Shown here: piece by piece, positions 51,675-61,275 of the stretch
How the letters are laid out: each line of letters opens with the position of its first letter
Position numbering within the stretch: the first letter of the stretch is position 1
From: Paraflavitalea devenefica
Lineage (GTDB): Bacteria; Bacteroidota; Bacteroidia; Chitinophagales; Chitinophagaceae
Direction of reading: 5' to 3'
NCBI RefSeq assembly: GCF_011759375.1
Contig: NZ_JAARML010000001.1
Span: 1,054,001 to 1,118,000, forward strand
DNA: 64,000 nt
Notes under the pieces: generated by a model
What the model saw: the letters and a program-made list of their open reading frames with translations, nothing else
What the model was told of the DNA's origin: nothing
The model's database searches: none
Made by a program: the position numbers and the translations under genes

Positions 51675-53480
51675 TTATTCCACTTTTATGATATGGGCTT
51701 TTTTGGAAACCCCATTCTCATTGACAGACTCTATACAAAAGTAATAGGGCAAGGTTTTGTCCATGCCTTTAAAATAGTATTCATTGGCATTGTGCACCAT
51801 GATGCTGTTGTACCATTTACCGGGCCCGGTGCCAAAGTAAATGTTGTAAGCATAGGCATTGTCTACCGGCGACCATTTGATCCAGGCACTGCGTTTATCT
51901 TTTTCTGTGCGCAGTACCATAAAGGTTTTAACCGTATCGGGTTTATGGCCGTTGCCATTGCCAAAGACCCGCAAACCACTGACCGCAAATTTGCCTGCGG
52001 GCATGTGTATGTTCTCCAGTTTGATGAACCTGGCCTGTACAGGCTGCGGCAATTCTATGTAGTCATGGGGCACATCGGTTTTGTTGTTGCTTTTATCTGT
52101 CAGCAGTTTCCATTTTTTTCCATCTATTGAATGGTAGAGCTTGTACTGATGGTATAGCCCAATGGTTTTCCCCAGGAAAACGGTGTCCATTTCCTTTGGA
52201 AAGGTTACATCCTGATCGGCATAGTTGATCTGTATAGCATTGATGGTACTGGTATTGCCCAGATCGGTCTGGATCCATTCTCCTTTACCGGCTGTGGCAG
52301 CACTCCAGTAAGTTTTGATGTTTTCATCTACTGCATAGTTGGCATAATAACTACCGAGGGTAGAAGATACGGTGACGGGTTTGTTGTAGTTGAGGAGCAT
52401 CCAGCCGGTGAAGGCCCCCGACCCGCCAGCAGAAGCAGGCAGGTGATGAGGATAATCGCCAAATGTTGTATTGCACCACATGACGCCGTCTTTATCAAAG
52501 CCGGCAGGCCATATACCAATCCTTCTTTCGAAGTTGTTTTTTACAGAGATGGCCACCGTGGAAGTATGCCACCAGTTTTTGTTGTTGTCCTGGAAGGTAC
52601 TGCCATGGCCGGCGCCACGGGCAAAGCCGCCGGGCTTATAGCTGAAGGGATCAGGCTGCGGCGTAAAAGGCCCCAATGGATGATCGCCTACCACCACTCC
52701 ATCTGCATAACCGCTGAATTCGGTACCAGGCGCCCCATACTGCAAATAATATTTCCCCTTGTGTTTTGTCATCCAGGCACCTTCTATAAAAGGATCGAGG
52801 AAGGTATTGTCACTGTATTCACCAAAGCGCTGCCAGCCATAATGCCAGTCTTCCAGCAGGTACATTTCCTTACGCGTACCAATGGGCTGCAGGGTTTTCC
52901 TGTTTATTTCAACGCCATATAAAGGATACCTGTTGCTGCTGCCATTGTACATGTACAGCTTTCCATCGTCATCTAAAAAGAAGTCAGGATCCCAGCCACC
53001 TATGTCAAAAGAGTCCACCGCTTCCTTCCATTGGTTGCCTTTGGGATCGGTGCTCATCCAGATGGGGAAGTTTTTGGAATAGGTGGAGCCAAAGACCAGC
53101 ATGGTATCGCCCATGACCCATACGGCAGGTGCGCACAGATCGTCATATACCTTATGCCAGGGCTTGAGGAATTTACGCGCTACAAAGTTCCAGTTACTGA
53201 GGTCGCTGCTCCACCAGTAGCCCCACTGATTGGTGGAGAAGAGGTAGTAATCACCTTTGTAGGTGACGATGACGGGATCGGCGGTGGCGCGGTGCCTGCC
53301 CCATTCACTGAAGTTGGGAATGGGCGTGTAGCCGTAGTCAACGTTGATGGGATTACAGTAGGTGGCCTGTTTTGTTTGAGCCTTCACTGTTCCGCAGAGT
53401 CCTATCGCCACGCACAGCAGCCACGCAGATAGAGACGCTGCGGAGAATCTTTTATTCATCCGGATACTTTTTCTGATCAT
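51675..53480 (-). CDS. GH43 glycoside hydrolase with F5/8C and Fn3-like domains
   Basis: A 601-residue secreted enzyme. The five-bladed GH43 domain (about 40-345) includes ATADPVIVTYKGDYYLFSTN with the base aspartate, WDPDFFLDDDGKLYMYNG and FIEGAWMTKHKGKYYLQYG with the acid glutamate. It is followed by a discoidin/F5/8C module (TLGSYYANYAVDENIKTYWS, about 365-510) and a fibronectin III-like module (SAWIKWSPVDNAYAYNIYFG). Its start overlaps the PhyH stop codon as ATGA, indicating translational coupling; an ATG at 53459 is an alternative. The signal-peptide core is encoded by a dispersed repeat copy. Confidence 0.92.
   Translation of the reverse strand: MIRKSIRMNKRFSAASLSAWLLCVAIGLCGTVKAQTKQATYCNPINVDYGYTPIPNFSEWGRHRATADPVIVTYKGDYYLFSTNQWGYWWSSDLSNWNFVARKFLKPWHKVYDDLCAPAVWVMGDTMLVFGSTYSKNFPIWMSTDPKGNQWKEAVDSFDIGGWDPDFFLDDDGKLYMYNGSSNRYPLYGVEINRKTLQPIGTRKEMYLLEDWHYGWQRFGEYSDNTFLDPFIEGAWMTKHKGKYYLQYGAPGTEFSGYADGVVVGDHPLGPFTPQPDPFSYKPGGFARGAGHGSTFQDNNKNWWHTSTVAISVKNNFERRIGIWPAGFDKDGVMWCNTTFGDYPHHLPASAGGSGAFTGWMLLNYNKPVTVSSTLGSYYANYAVDENIKTYWSAATAGKGEWIQTDLGNTSTINAIQINYADQDVTFPKEMDTVFLGKTIGLYHQYKLYHSIDGKKWKLLTDKSNNKTDVPHDYIELPQPVQARFIKLENIHMPAGKFAVSGLRVFGNGNGHKPDTVKTFMVLRTEKDKRSAWIKWSPVDNAYAYNIYFGTGPGKWYNSIMVHNANEYYFKGMDKTLPYYFCIESVNENGVSKKAHIIKVE
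53392..53448. repeat. CCGCAG/GAGACGCTGCGG dispersed repeat (copy 3, GH43 signal peptide)
   Basis: Begins CCGCAGAGTCC, ends AGAGACGCTGCGGAGAAT as in the other copies. The middle has diverged. On the minus strand it encodes residues 12-30, FSAASLSAWLLCVAIGLCG, which is the entire hydrophobic core of the signal peptide. Confidence 0.68.
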
Positions 53481-54304
53481 TTTAATGCTTCATCTTTTTC
53501 TTTTTCCAGGAAGTTGGATGATTCTTCCAGTCCTCCCGAAGCCGCCTGCAGCAAGGCCTCATCCGGTACTACCGTTAAGGGAACGGTACTGGATTGAGAC
53601 GGTTCATTGTACGGTATATTCGAGCTCCTGTTGTAGCAGGAGATCAACGACCACCTTGCTTTATCAGAGAGGTTGGCTTCGGAGCGGTGCAACAGGTTAC
53701 TGTGAAAGAACAAGGCATCGCCGGGCTGGATCTCAACATATACCAGTTCCATTGTTTTCAGCGCCAGGTCTACATAGTGTTGGGAAGCGCCTACCTGTTC
53801 ACCAGCAAAACCATGTTCAATACGCCCCATTTTGTGGGAGCCTTTTATTACCTGCAGACATCCGTTCTGTTTATTAGCTTCGGTGATGGCGATCATGACC
53901 GACATCATCTGATCGGGGTAGAGGAATTCGTTTTTATACCAATAGCCATAATCCTGGTGCCATTCCCAGGCGCCACCTACTTTCGGCTCCTTTTGCATGA
54001 GCTTGGAGTGAAAATGACAAACAGGGGCATCACCATCCAGCAGCCAATCTACCGACTCTACCATTCTTCTGCTTTTGGTGAGCAGTCCGTAAGCATCATT
54101 ACCCGGCGTATACCATAAGGTGAGCTTTGTTTTTTTGCCGGACTGGTCATTGAGGTCAAAAGCATGCTTTTTTACTGCTTCATCCCCTGTGGCAATACCG
54201 TAGAGCTTATCTACTTCGGGTGCCGATAAAAAGTTTTGAACGATGACATAGCCGTCCCTGTTATAGGCGGCAATTTGTTCGGGTGTTAATTGAAAGTGTG
54301 CCAT
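53477..54304 (-). CDS. Phytanoyl-CoA dioxygenase (PhyH)-family protein
   Basis: A 275-residue Fe(II)/2-oxoglutarate dioxygenase-like protein. The iron motif H-x-D is in WEWHQDYGYWY and the distal His in FHSNLLHRSEANLSDKARW, which also supplies the 2-oxoglutarate-binding Arg. Substrate unknown. It has no signal peptide and is coupled to GH43 by a 4-nt overlap. Presence in a glycan locus is unusual and suggests modification of a small sugar-derived or osmolyte-like substrate. Confidence 0.9.
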   Translation of the reverse strand: MAHFQLTPEQIAAYNRDGYVIVQNFLSAPEVDKLYGIATGDEAVKKHAFDLNDQSGKKTKLTLWYTPGNDAYGLLTKSRRMVESVDWLLDGDAPVCHFHSKLMQKEPKVGGAWEWHQDYGYWYKNEFLYPDQMMSVMIAITEANKQNGCLQVIKGSHKMGRIEHGFAGEQVGASQHYVDLALKTMELVYVEIQPGDALFFHSNLLHRSEANLSDKARWSLISCYNRSSNIPYNEPSQSSTVPLTVVPDEALLQAASGGLEESSNFLEKEKDEALK

Positions 54305-54326
54305 AGCAAGCCATTTTAATTGTTAG

Positions 54327-55493
54327 TTATACCATGGGCCATTTAAAGGTGGACTGTAAAGGTATTTTCTTTCCCCCGGCTGCAGACGCCCGGGCCGCTT
54401 CAATAATTTCCAGCACATGCAAGGCATGTTCGGCAGCAATGCGGGGTTCTATATTGGTGGACAGTGCTTCTGCCACTACCGAAGCGCCCTGTTGCCATAC
54501 ATAAGTACCAGGATCGGGCACATGCCGCTTTGGTGGTTCGGTGAATGATTCGGCCAGGTCAACACCAAAGGGCGCCCAGTCATAACCCACCAGGCCCATA
54601 TTGCCCTTAGTACCCCAGATGGTAATGGTAGGTTTGTCCTGTCCCTTGCCTTCGTGCCCATACGGATCAAAGTAGTTAAAGCCACATTGTACATGCGATA
54701 AAGTGCCCTGGCCATGGTCCATGATCACCATCGCATTGTCTTCTGCTTCCACTTTTATTTTGCCTTTGTTGTCAACGGTACGTTCGGGGGTGATAATACT
54801 TGTCATCGCCACTACCGACCGGGCAGGGCCCAGCAAACCGGTAAGGGTGGCAAGGTTATACACACCAAGATCGGGCAGGCTGCCGCCGCCTTTTTCATAG
54901 AAGAAGGCCGACCAAGTAGGCCCCAGGTGTCCATAATGGGCATGCGCCGCTGCTACTTTGCCCAGTCTGCCATCCTGTATGGCTTTGGACATGAAAGCAA
55001 ATTGCGGACTGTTTACTACCGCAGGAGCACCCCAGATGCGCAGCTTTTTGCTTTGCGCCAGGTCGAACAAGGCCTTTCCTTCTTTATAGGTATTGGCCAT
55101 GGGCTTTTCGCTCCATACATGTTTGCCCGCATCCAACGCCTGTTTATTAAGGCGGCCATGTTCCTGCATATCGGTTAGGTTCACCATCAGGTCGAACGGA
55201 GCGCCGGCCAATAGTTTATCTATATGCGGGTAATGGTTGGGCACTTTAAATTCTGTAGCCCTGTCAATTGCCCGCTGCGGAATAATATCGCAGGTACTTA
55301 CCAGTTCCACATAGGGCGATTTGGACAGGTGCGGCAGGTATTGTCCGGATACACTGCCGCAGCCAATGACTGCTATTTTGATTTTCTTTTGTGGATGCGT
55401 GAGCGCAAATCCTTCCAGGGAAGAAAGCAGCAGCCCCACACCGGCCATCGCCGTGCGCTGCAAAAATTCAAGGCGGGAAAGATTGTGGGCCAT
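54327..55493 (-). CDS. Gfo/Idh/MocA-family oxidoreductase with Tat-like leader
   Basis: A 388-residue NAD(P)-dependent oxidoreductase. The leader SRLEFLQRTAMAGVGLLLSS resembles a twin-arginine signal with one Arg changed. The Rossmann motif is IAVIGCGSVSGQYL, and the catalytic-type motif EKPMANTYKEGKALFD follows. Related periplasmic enzymes act on sugars or as GH109-like glycosidases in Bacteroidota. Located 22 nt upstream of PhyH in the same operon. Confidence 0.9.
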   Translation of the reverse strand: MAHNLSRLEFLQRTAMAGVGLLLSSLEGFALTHPQKKIKIAVIGCGSVSGQYLPHLSKSPYVELVSTCDIIPQRAIDRATEFKVPNHYPHIDKLLAGAPFDLMVNLTDMQEHGRLNKQALDAGKHVWSEKPMANTYKEGKALFDLAQSKKLRIWGAPAVVNSPQFAFMSKAIQDGRLGKVAAAHAHYGHLGPTWSAFFYEKGGGSLPDLGVYNLATLTGLLGPARSVVAMTSIITPERTVDNKGKIKVEAEDNAMVIMDHGQGTLSHVQCGFNYFDPYGHEGKGQDKPTITIWGTKGNMGLVGYDWAPFGVDLAESFTEPPKRHVPDPGTYVWQQGASVVAEALSTNIEPRIAAEHALHVLEIIEAARASAAGGKKIPLQSTFKWPMV

Positions 55494-55508
55494 ATAATTT
55501 GTTTGTCT

Positions 55509-56906
55509 TTATTGTAAATGCGGGCTTTCAAACCCTAATTTTTTCAATCCTGTTTTTACTTCCGGGCAGCTCATAAACAGTTTCCACAAGAGGCCCGTAC
55601 GATGGTTTTCCATCATCACTACAATGGGGCCCTGGTCAATGGCCAGGTAGCGGGGCAGGTACCAATTGTCGGTTTCGCTGAAAGCATCATAAAAACCATA
55701 AGGGCCCCATACTTTGTCTTTCATATCATAGTACCAATGCTTCATGGCTGCCATGGATTGTTCGGGCGTATAGGGGAAAGAAGAAAGGGCAGCCGTAGGC
55801 GATATCACACCCAGGTCATTCTTCGCATCGGGCGCGTGGGCCGCATAGCCTTTCACGGAATAACTGGCGGTCAGTCCCCAGTTGTTGGGGCCATACCCTT
55901 TGTATTTTTTAGGATTGGTTACGCACCATTGGTAGTTAATGAGCGCCTGGTTTTTGGTTTCTTCCCCGTAATCGGCATAACGGTCTTTCAGTCCGCGCGG
56001 ATCGAGGCCGAGGTAAGAATAATGCGCCCAGAATAAAGGGCCTCCGTTGGGCGGGTTGCCCTGGTGGCGAAGGTGCAACTGGTAGGGAAAGGAAGTATCT
56101 CCTGTTCCTGTTTTAATGGGCGGATCGGCTTTGATCTTTCCATTTTCGGCCCATCCTTCATGGTATACTTCGGCTGGTATACCATGTGTGGGAGAGGATG
56201 CTGCCAGTACATACATGATGAGGCATTCATTGTAACCATGTACGGGGAAGTTCATGATCCATTTATAATTGGGACTCCAGTGCCAGTACAATACATTCTT
56301 ACCATTCCGGTACCAGTTGAAGTCAACCTCTTTCCAGAGTTTATCAATCCTGGCCACCAGTTGCTTTTCTGCTTCCTCTTCCTTGTTGAAGTATTGACGC
56401 ACGCACAGCAATCCCTGCAGCATGAAGGAGGTTTCTACGAGATCACCTCCGTTGTCTTTTTCTCCAAAGGGTTGCACCTTACCTGTTTCCCCATTGATCC
56501 AGTGCGACCAGGCGCCATGGAAGCGATCGGCTGTTTCCAGGAAGCGAACGATCTTTTCCAGCCGTTCCCTTCCCTGTTGCCGGGTAATAAATCCTCTTTC
56601 AATACCTACGAGGATGGCCATAACGCCGAAGCCGCTTCCTCCGCTTGTTACAATGTGCTTGTCATTCTGCGGGTATATGTTGTCTGCATGAAACCGTTCC
56701 CTGCCCATGCCGCTGGTAGGCTCGGCGCCATCCCAGAAGTACTGGAAAGTTTGTTCCTGCACCAGGCGGAACAAGGCGGTGTCGGGTAAAGGCGCTTCGG
56801 CCTGTTTGGCCGTATCCCTTTTACCGTCCGCAGGTTTACTTTCCCCGGAAGCGCATGCCGCATATAAGGTAATGGGGAGAACAATTAACAGGATGCCGTT
56901 TTTCAT
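55509..56906 (-). CDS. GH144 family glucanase (endo-beta-1,2-glucanase type), lipoprotein
   Basis: A 465-residue lipoprotein (lipobox YAAC, Cys18) of the glucoamylase-like (alpha/alpha)6 family. Conserved phrases: QEQTFQYFWDGAEPTSGMGR, VTSGGSGFGVMAILVGIERG, DNGGDLVETSFMLQGLLCVR, VLYWHWSPNYKW and WGLTASYSVKGY. The founding GH144 member is the beta-1,2-glucanase of Chitinophaga pinensis; these phrases fit that family. Endo- versus exo-action cannot be read. First of a tandem pair. Confidence 0.9.
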   Translation of the reverse strand: MKNGILLIVLPITLYAACASGESKPADGKRDTAKQAEAPLPDTALFRLVQEQTFQYFWDGAEPTSGMGRERFHADNIYPQNDKHIVTSGGSGFGVMAILVGIERGFITRQQGRERLEKIVRFLETADRFHGAWSHWINGETGKVQPFGEKDNGGDLVETSFMLQGLLCVRQYFNKEEEAEKQLVARIDKLWKEVDFNWYRNGKNVLYWHWSPNYKWIMNFPVHGYNECLIMYVLAASSPTHGIPAEVYHEGWAENGKIKADPPIKTGTGDTSFPYQLHLRHQGNPPNGGPLFWAHYSYLGLDPRGLKDRYADYGEETKNQALINYQWCVTNPKKYKGYGPNNWGLTASYSVKGYAAHAPDAKNDLGVISPTAALSSFPYTPEQSMAAMKHWYYDMKDKVWGPYGFYDAFSETDNWYLPRYLAIDQGPIVVMMENHRTGLLWKLFMSCPEVKTGLKKLGFESPHLQ

Positions 56907-56985
56907 TCGACTTATTTTATTATAGTTAAGCAGGTGTATAGCTGATCTTTATTTCATTGTTTTTGGATGACATTTTATTGTTATT

Positions 56986-58665
56986 CTACAGGTGGGGGCT
57001 CTGGAAGCCAAGGTTTTTCATGCCTGTTTTTATTTCAGGGCAACTCATGAATAAATCCCATAACAAAGCGCTGCGATGGTTCTCGATCATAACAATAATG
57101 GGTCCCTGGTCGATGGCGAGGAAAGAGTCGGCAAACCAAAGGTCCTTTAAAGAAAAGGCGTCTACAAAACCATAATCTTTCCATATTTTATCGCCGAGTT
57201 TATAGTAAAAGAATTTCAGAGCCTGCATGGATTCTACAGGTGTATAGGGGAAGGATGACAATGCTGCTGTAGGTGCAATTACCCCTTTATCATTGTTAGG
57301 AGAACTGGCGGCGTAGCCGTTGGGAATGTCGCTGGCAGTAAGTCCCCAGCAGGAATCGCTATAGCCAAAGTAGTTTTGCGGGTTGGTCTTGCAATAGTTG
57401 TAGTTGATGAGGGTATGATTTTTATTCTGTGTCCAATAGTTGGCCCATGCATCGGTAAGATCAACAGGATTGATACCCAGGAAAGAATAGTGGGCAAAAA
57501 ATAACGGACCGCCATACGCGGGCCCCAGGGGCAATTGAATATTATAATAAGTATTGTTGTTCCGGAAAGCGCCATTGTTGGCCCAGCCATTGTCATATAC
57601 CGCTTTGGGTATGGCGTAGCTGGTTGAGGAGGCAGCGAGCGCATAGGTAATGAGGCATTCATTCCAGCCGCGTATGGGCATGTTCATATCCCAGTTGTAG
57701 TTGGGACTCCAGTGCCAGTATAACACGTTTTCATTGTTCTTCCGGAACCAGCTCCATTCTACCCTGTTCCAGATGGTGTTGATGTCATTGCGCAACGTTG
57801 TTTCGGCTGCATCGGCTGCGCTGAAGTATTGGCGGGCGCACAATAAGCCTTGTATGAGGTAGGATGTTTCAACCAGGTCGGCGCCATCATCTTTGGTACT
57901 GAAAGGTACCGCAGCGCCGGTAGCGCCATTGAGCCAGTGGGGATAGGCGCCATGAAACACGGTCGCATTGTTTTTGAGAAAGCCTGTTATTTTTTGCAGG
58001 CGGGCCAGCCCCTCAGCGCGGGTAATGAAGTTGCGGTGAATACCCGTTAGGATGGCCATAATGCCAAAGCCGGATCCGCCGGAGGTAACAACGTCACCCG
58101 AAGCATTCCGTTCCCTGGCGAGGCCGCTTACCGGATGACCAAAATCCCAGAAGTATTTAAAGGTTTGTTGCTGCACTTTGGTGAGCAGCTCTTCATCGGT
58201 GATGCGGGGGAATTTGTCAGCCGCATCAATAGCTGTAATAAGATTTATTCCAACAGCGGTTATCAGGCTACCGCCGCTGGTAGATTTTAATTGGGCGGAA
58301 ACAGCTACTGTGTATTTTTTGAGATTATTGAAAGGCTGGGCAGGTTGCAGCACAATTACACTATCTGATTTTTCATACGAAATAGTATAGTTAACAACAG
58401 TCCCGGTACTTTCTTTGATCGAAATACTAGCTGTAACACTATTACGGTTGATGGCTGCCGGAAAATTAAATTTTATGGTGGGGTTGGTAATTACACCATA
58501 ATAATTGGTAAGGCCTGGCATACTGTTTACAGTCCATGAGGAAATATTGAAGTTGACCGGGGCCGGCGGCGGAGGCGTTACAGGGTCGGACGATTTTTTT
58601 CCGCAATTAAAAAACACAAGGGTTATGAGTAAACAAGTGGTTATGGTACGAATGCTGATCATCAT
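56986..58665 (-). CDS. GH144 family glucanase with N-terminal Ig-like domain, lipoprotein
   Basis: A 559-residue lipoprotein (signal ending VFFNC). An N-terminal bacterial Ig-like domain (about 35-145, ATISIKESTGTVVNY) precedes a GH144 catalytic domain with the same phrases as its neighbour (QQQTFKYFWDFGHPVSGLAR, VTSGGSGFGIMAILTGI, DDGADLVETSYLIQGLLCAR, VLYWHWSPNYNWDMN). The two genes are 79 nt apart and clearly related, most likely a duplication with later domain gain. ATG at 58665 is used. Confidence 0.9.
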   Translation of the reverse strand: MMISIRTITTCLLITLVFFNCGKKSSDPVTPPPPAPVNFNISSWTVNSMPGLTNYYGVITNPTIKFNFPAAINRNSVTASISIKESTGTVVNYTISYEKSDSVIVLQPAQPFNNLKKYTVAVSAQLKSTSGGSLITAVGINLITAIDAADKFPRITDEELLTKVQQQTFKYFWDFGHPVSGLARERNASGDVVTSGGSGFGIMAILTGIHRNFITRAEGLARLQKITGFLKNNATVFHGAYPHWLNGATGAAVPFSTKDDGADLVETSYLIQGLLCARQYFSAADAAETTLRNDINTIWNRVEWSWFRKNNENVLYWHWSPNYNWDMNMPIRGWNECLITYALAASSTSYAIPKAVYDNGWANNGAFRNNNTYYNIQLPLGPAYGGPLFFAHYSFLGINPVDLTDAWANYWTQNKNHTLINYNYCKTNPQNYFGYSDSCWGLTASDIPNGYAASSPNNDKGVIAPTAALSSFPYTPVESMQALKFFYYKLGDKIWKDYGFVDAFSLKDLWFADSFLAIDQGPIIVMIENHRSALLWDLFMSCPEIKTGMKNLGFQSPHL

Positions 58666-58770
58666 TTGCGCAAACAATATTTAGAAGAATAATTTTTAGT
58701 GCTCAGATCAATAAAACCAGGGGTTGTTCCGGTCAATAACATTGGCAGGGTGAATATATGCGCCAGGCAT

Positions 58771-58799
58771 ACAGGAGCTGAACTTACTTCGGCTCCTGT
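58771..58799. repeat. Hairpin between the LamG-type and GH144 genes
   Basis: ACAGGAGC (58771-58778) pairs with GCTCCTGT (58792-58799). It lies in the 163-nt gap in the operon. Possible mRNA processing or attenuation site; no T-run. Confidence 0.45.
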
Positions 58800-58828
58800 T
58801 TCCTGATGCATCTTTATAAATAAGAACC

Positions 58829-59698
58829 CTATTGTTTGTTTTTAAAGAGTGTATTTACTTCTGCCGCAGGTAAAGCAGTATTGTAAAACCTGAATTGGTC
58901 CAAAGAGCCTTTCCAGGTAGAAGACAGCCAATCATCGGTATCAAAGCTATTCAGGGGGCCGGCTCCTATCCTGAACTCACTGATCTTTGAATCGTCAATG
59001 TTGATGTCGCCATGAGGACCCGATGCAGGAACCCATTTAGGCACAATACTATTAGCAACGCCATCCACATATAAAGTCATTCCGCTGGTGGCGGCATCAT
59101 AGACCAGGGCTATGTGGTGCCAGGTGTCATCCAATAAGCCGGCAATCATATTACCGCCTTCCCAGGTAAACCAATTATCGCCCATATTCTTATCAACAAT
59201 AACAAATTTTACCGCACAGGCTGCATTGTTGCCTTCAAATAAAAGGAACACGTTACCGCCTGACCAATGCCCGTTACTGGATTTAAAGCTAAAGGGGTAT
59301 TCCGGTCCATTGGTGCCGGTATTGTTTTTTGTTTGCCCGTTTCTTTTCTCCCAAAAAGAGATGGTGAAGCTTTTTGAAAGGGCTGCCCAGTCATTGGGCT
59401 TGGGGTATTTTACAAACTTTTTACTCTCACCGCTTAATGCTTTCCCACTTATGCCATCCGTGCTGGTCAAAGGATTATCAGCAGGAAATGTGGCCTTAAT
59501 ACTATCCACTGCATTCATCAACTTGTCGGCAGAAGTTCCATCAAAAGCTGTATAGAATTTTAACGGGCCTCCCGGAGGGTTCGCATCTTTCGGGTATTCA
59601 CCCAAACCAGGCCGCCCCATTTTCTGACAAGAAGATATTGCTATAATGAATACAAGAGAAAGTATAGCATAAGCTATCTTATTATATTCTCGTTTCAT
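58829..59698 (-). CDS. LamG/concanavalin-A-like lipoprotein, probable surface glycan-binding protein
   Basis: A 289-residue lipoprotein (lipobox ISSC). The mature part is a LamG-type beta-sandwich: LKFYTAFDGTSADKLMNAVD, SFTISFWEKRNGQTKN, WHHIALVYDAATSGMTLYVD and WKGSLDQFRFYNTALPAAEV. It sits directly after SusD in the operon, the usual place of a surface glycan-binding protein. ATG at 59698 gives the lipoprotein signal. Confidence 0.85.
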   Translation of the reverse strand: MKREYNKIAYAILSLVFIIAISSCQKMGRPGLGEYPKDANPPGGPLKFYTAFDGTSADKLMNAVDSIKATFPADNPLTSTDGISGKALSGESKKFVKYPKPNDWAALSKSFTISFWEKRNGQTKNNTGTNGPEYPFSFKSSNGHWSGGNVFLLFEGNNAACAVKFVIVDKNMGDNWFTWEGGNMIAGLLDDTWHHIALVYDAATSGMTLYVDGVANSIVPKWVPASGPHGDINIDDSKISEFRIGAGPLNSFDTDDWLSSTWKGSLDQFRFYNTALPAAEVNTLFKNKQ

Positions 59699-59766
59699 TG
59701 TCTTAAGTTTTAATAATGTTAGTGTTAAACGATTCACAGCATGAACAATCATGCAATAAGGGCTTA

Positions 59767-61254
59767 TTAATAATCAGGATTTTGTACCAATACACCTCCG
59801 CTCTTATCTATATCCGCCTGTAAGAATGGATAATACCTGTTTCTTGGTTGATAGCCTAAAGGTCCCAATACCGCATCAGCTTCGCCCCAACGAACAAGGT
59901 CATAAAAACGTTCATTTTCCAGGGCAAATTCTATTCTTCTTTCGTGATGAATAGCAGTACGTAAGGTTGCCTGGTCGGTGGTTGTTACTTTAGGCAGCAC
60001 AGCGGCATTACCGCCCCTGGCCCTGGCCCTTACCTGTTCAAGATAATCTAAGGCCTTAGTCGTATTGGTGGTACCACCCAGTTCATTGGCCGCTTCAGCC
60101 GCCATTAACAGCACGTCGGCATAACGCAGCAACCGGATGTTAAGCCAATAGCCGAAACGGTCGCCGGTAGCTCTCCGGCGAGCCGGATCAGTATATACTT
60201 TTTTATTCCAATTTGGTTGAATAGCGGCAAGCGATGCAGGAACTCCTTCCGGACCTCCTGAAGCAAGTATGGTTGCCGTTTTCCTCGGATCGCCGGGTTC
60301 ATAAGCATTGATGAGATTGGTGGTGGGCACATTGAAGCCCCAGCCGAGGTCCCAGTCGCCGCTTCCACGTACACCCTGCACCTGGTTGTAATCATTTCCA
60401 TATTTCACTGAACCATTCGTATTTTCATACATCTGCACCTCGAAAATAGATTCACTGGTGTTTTCTCCGTCTTCTGTGAAGAACTCAGCATACGAGTCAA
60501 GGAGTGCATACTGTTTGGAATTGATCACCTCTTCACATTTCGCCAATGCCGTGCCCCAATCGTTGCGATACAACTTTGTTTTTGCAATCAGCGTGTTAGC
60601 CGTACCTTTTGTCACCCGGCCAATGAATTGAGCGTCCCATGATACCGGCAAATTCGCTGCTGCGAATTGCAGGTCCGCATCAATTAGCAGATATACTGAA
60701 TCAACGGATTTTTTGCGCACATTTGCCTGCGAAGTTTCATAGACCTTAAAATCTATTACAGGTACTGCACCATAGTCGCGCACCAGGTCGAAATAAGCCC
60801 ATGCTCTCATGAACTTCGCTTCTCCCATGTTGGCCATACTGGCCGCATCAGTGAGCTTCAGGGAGTCAATTTTATGAATAACATTGTTGCAAAGTGCAAT
60901 AAAGCTATAATGGCCATTCCAATAATCAGCCGCCACGTTTCCATCACTTATTTTATCATATTTGAATTCATCAAATCTTGTTCCGTTTGGTTTTGAATCA
61001 TCCGGTGTACTTCCTTTCATGGCATCGTCTGACCGGATGCTCTTAAACCAGATGGTAGGCCAGTTGGTCATGCCGCCCGTTGTACGCAATGATCCATACA
61101 GTCCAAACACCTCTCCTTCCACGCCTCCCTGCACAATGTCATCTTCTGTACCGGTTCCAAGCGGTTTTCTATCCAGGAACTTACTACACCCGCCGATACC
61201 TACCAGCACCAGTACCAGTGCAAAAAGAAATAGTATGACCTTATATTGTTTCAT
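59767..61254 (-). CDS. SusD/RagB outer-membrane glycan-binding lipoprotein (PUL 2)
   Basis: A 495-residue lipoprotein (lipobox IGGC, Cys23) with SusD features: CSKFLDRKPLG, helical repeats (GEAKFMRAWAYFDLVRDYGA) and the ending ERRIEFALENERFYDLVRWG with YYPFLQADIDKSGG. It follows susC with a 21-nt gap and would bind the glucan at the cell surface. Confidence 0.95.
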   Translation of the reverse strand: MKQYKVILFLFALVLVLVGIGGCSKFLDRKPLGTGTEDDIVQGGVEGEVFGLYGSLRTTGGMTNWPTIWFKSIRSDDAMKGSTPDDSKPNGTRFDEFKYDKISDGNVAADYWNGHYSFIALCNNVIHKIDSLKLTDAASMANMGEAKFMRAWAYFDLVRDYGAVPVIDFKVYETSQANVRKKSVDSVYLLIDADLQFAAANLPVSWDAQFIGRVTKGTANTLIAKTKLYRNDWGTALAKCEEVINSKQYALLDSYAEFFTEDGENTSESIFEVQMYENTNGSVKYGNDYNQVQGVRGSGDWDLGWGFNVPTTNLINAYEPGDPRKTATILASGGPEGVPASLAAIQPNWNKKVYTDPARRRATGDRFGYWLNIRLLRYADVLLMAAEAANELGGTTNTTKALDYLEQVRARARGGNAAVLPKVTTTDQATLRTAIHHERRIEFALENERFYDLVRWGEADAVLGPLGYQPRNRYYPFLQADIDKSGGVLVQNPDY

Positions 61255-61275
61255 ATAAAAATGTTTTAATCATTA

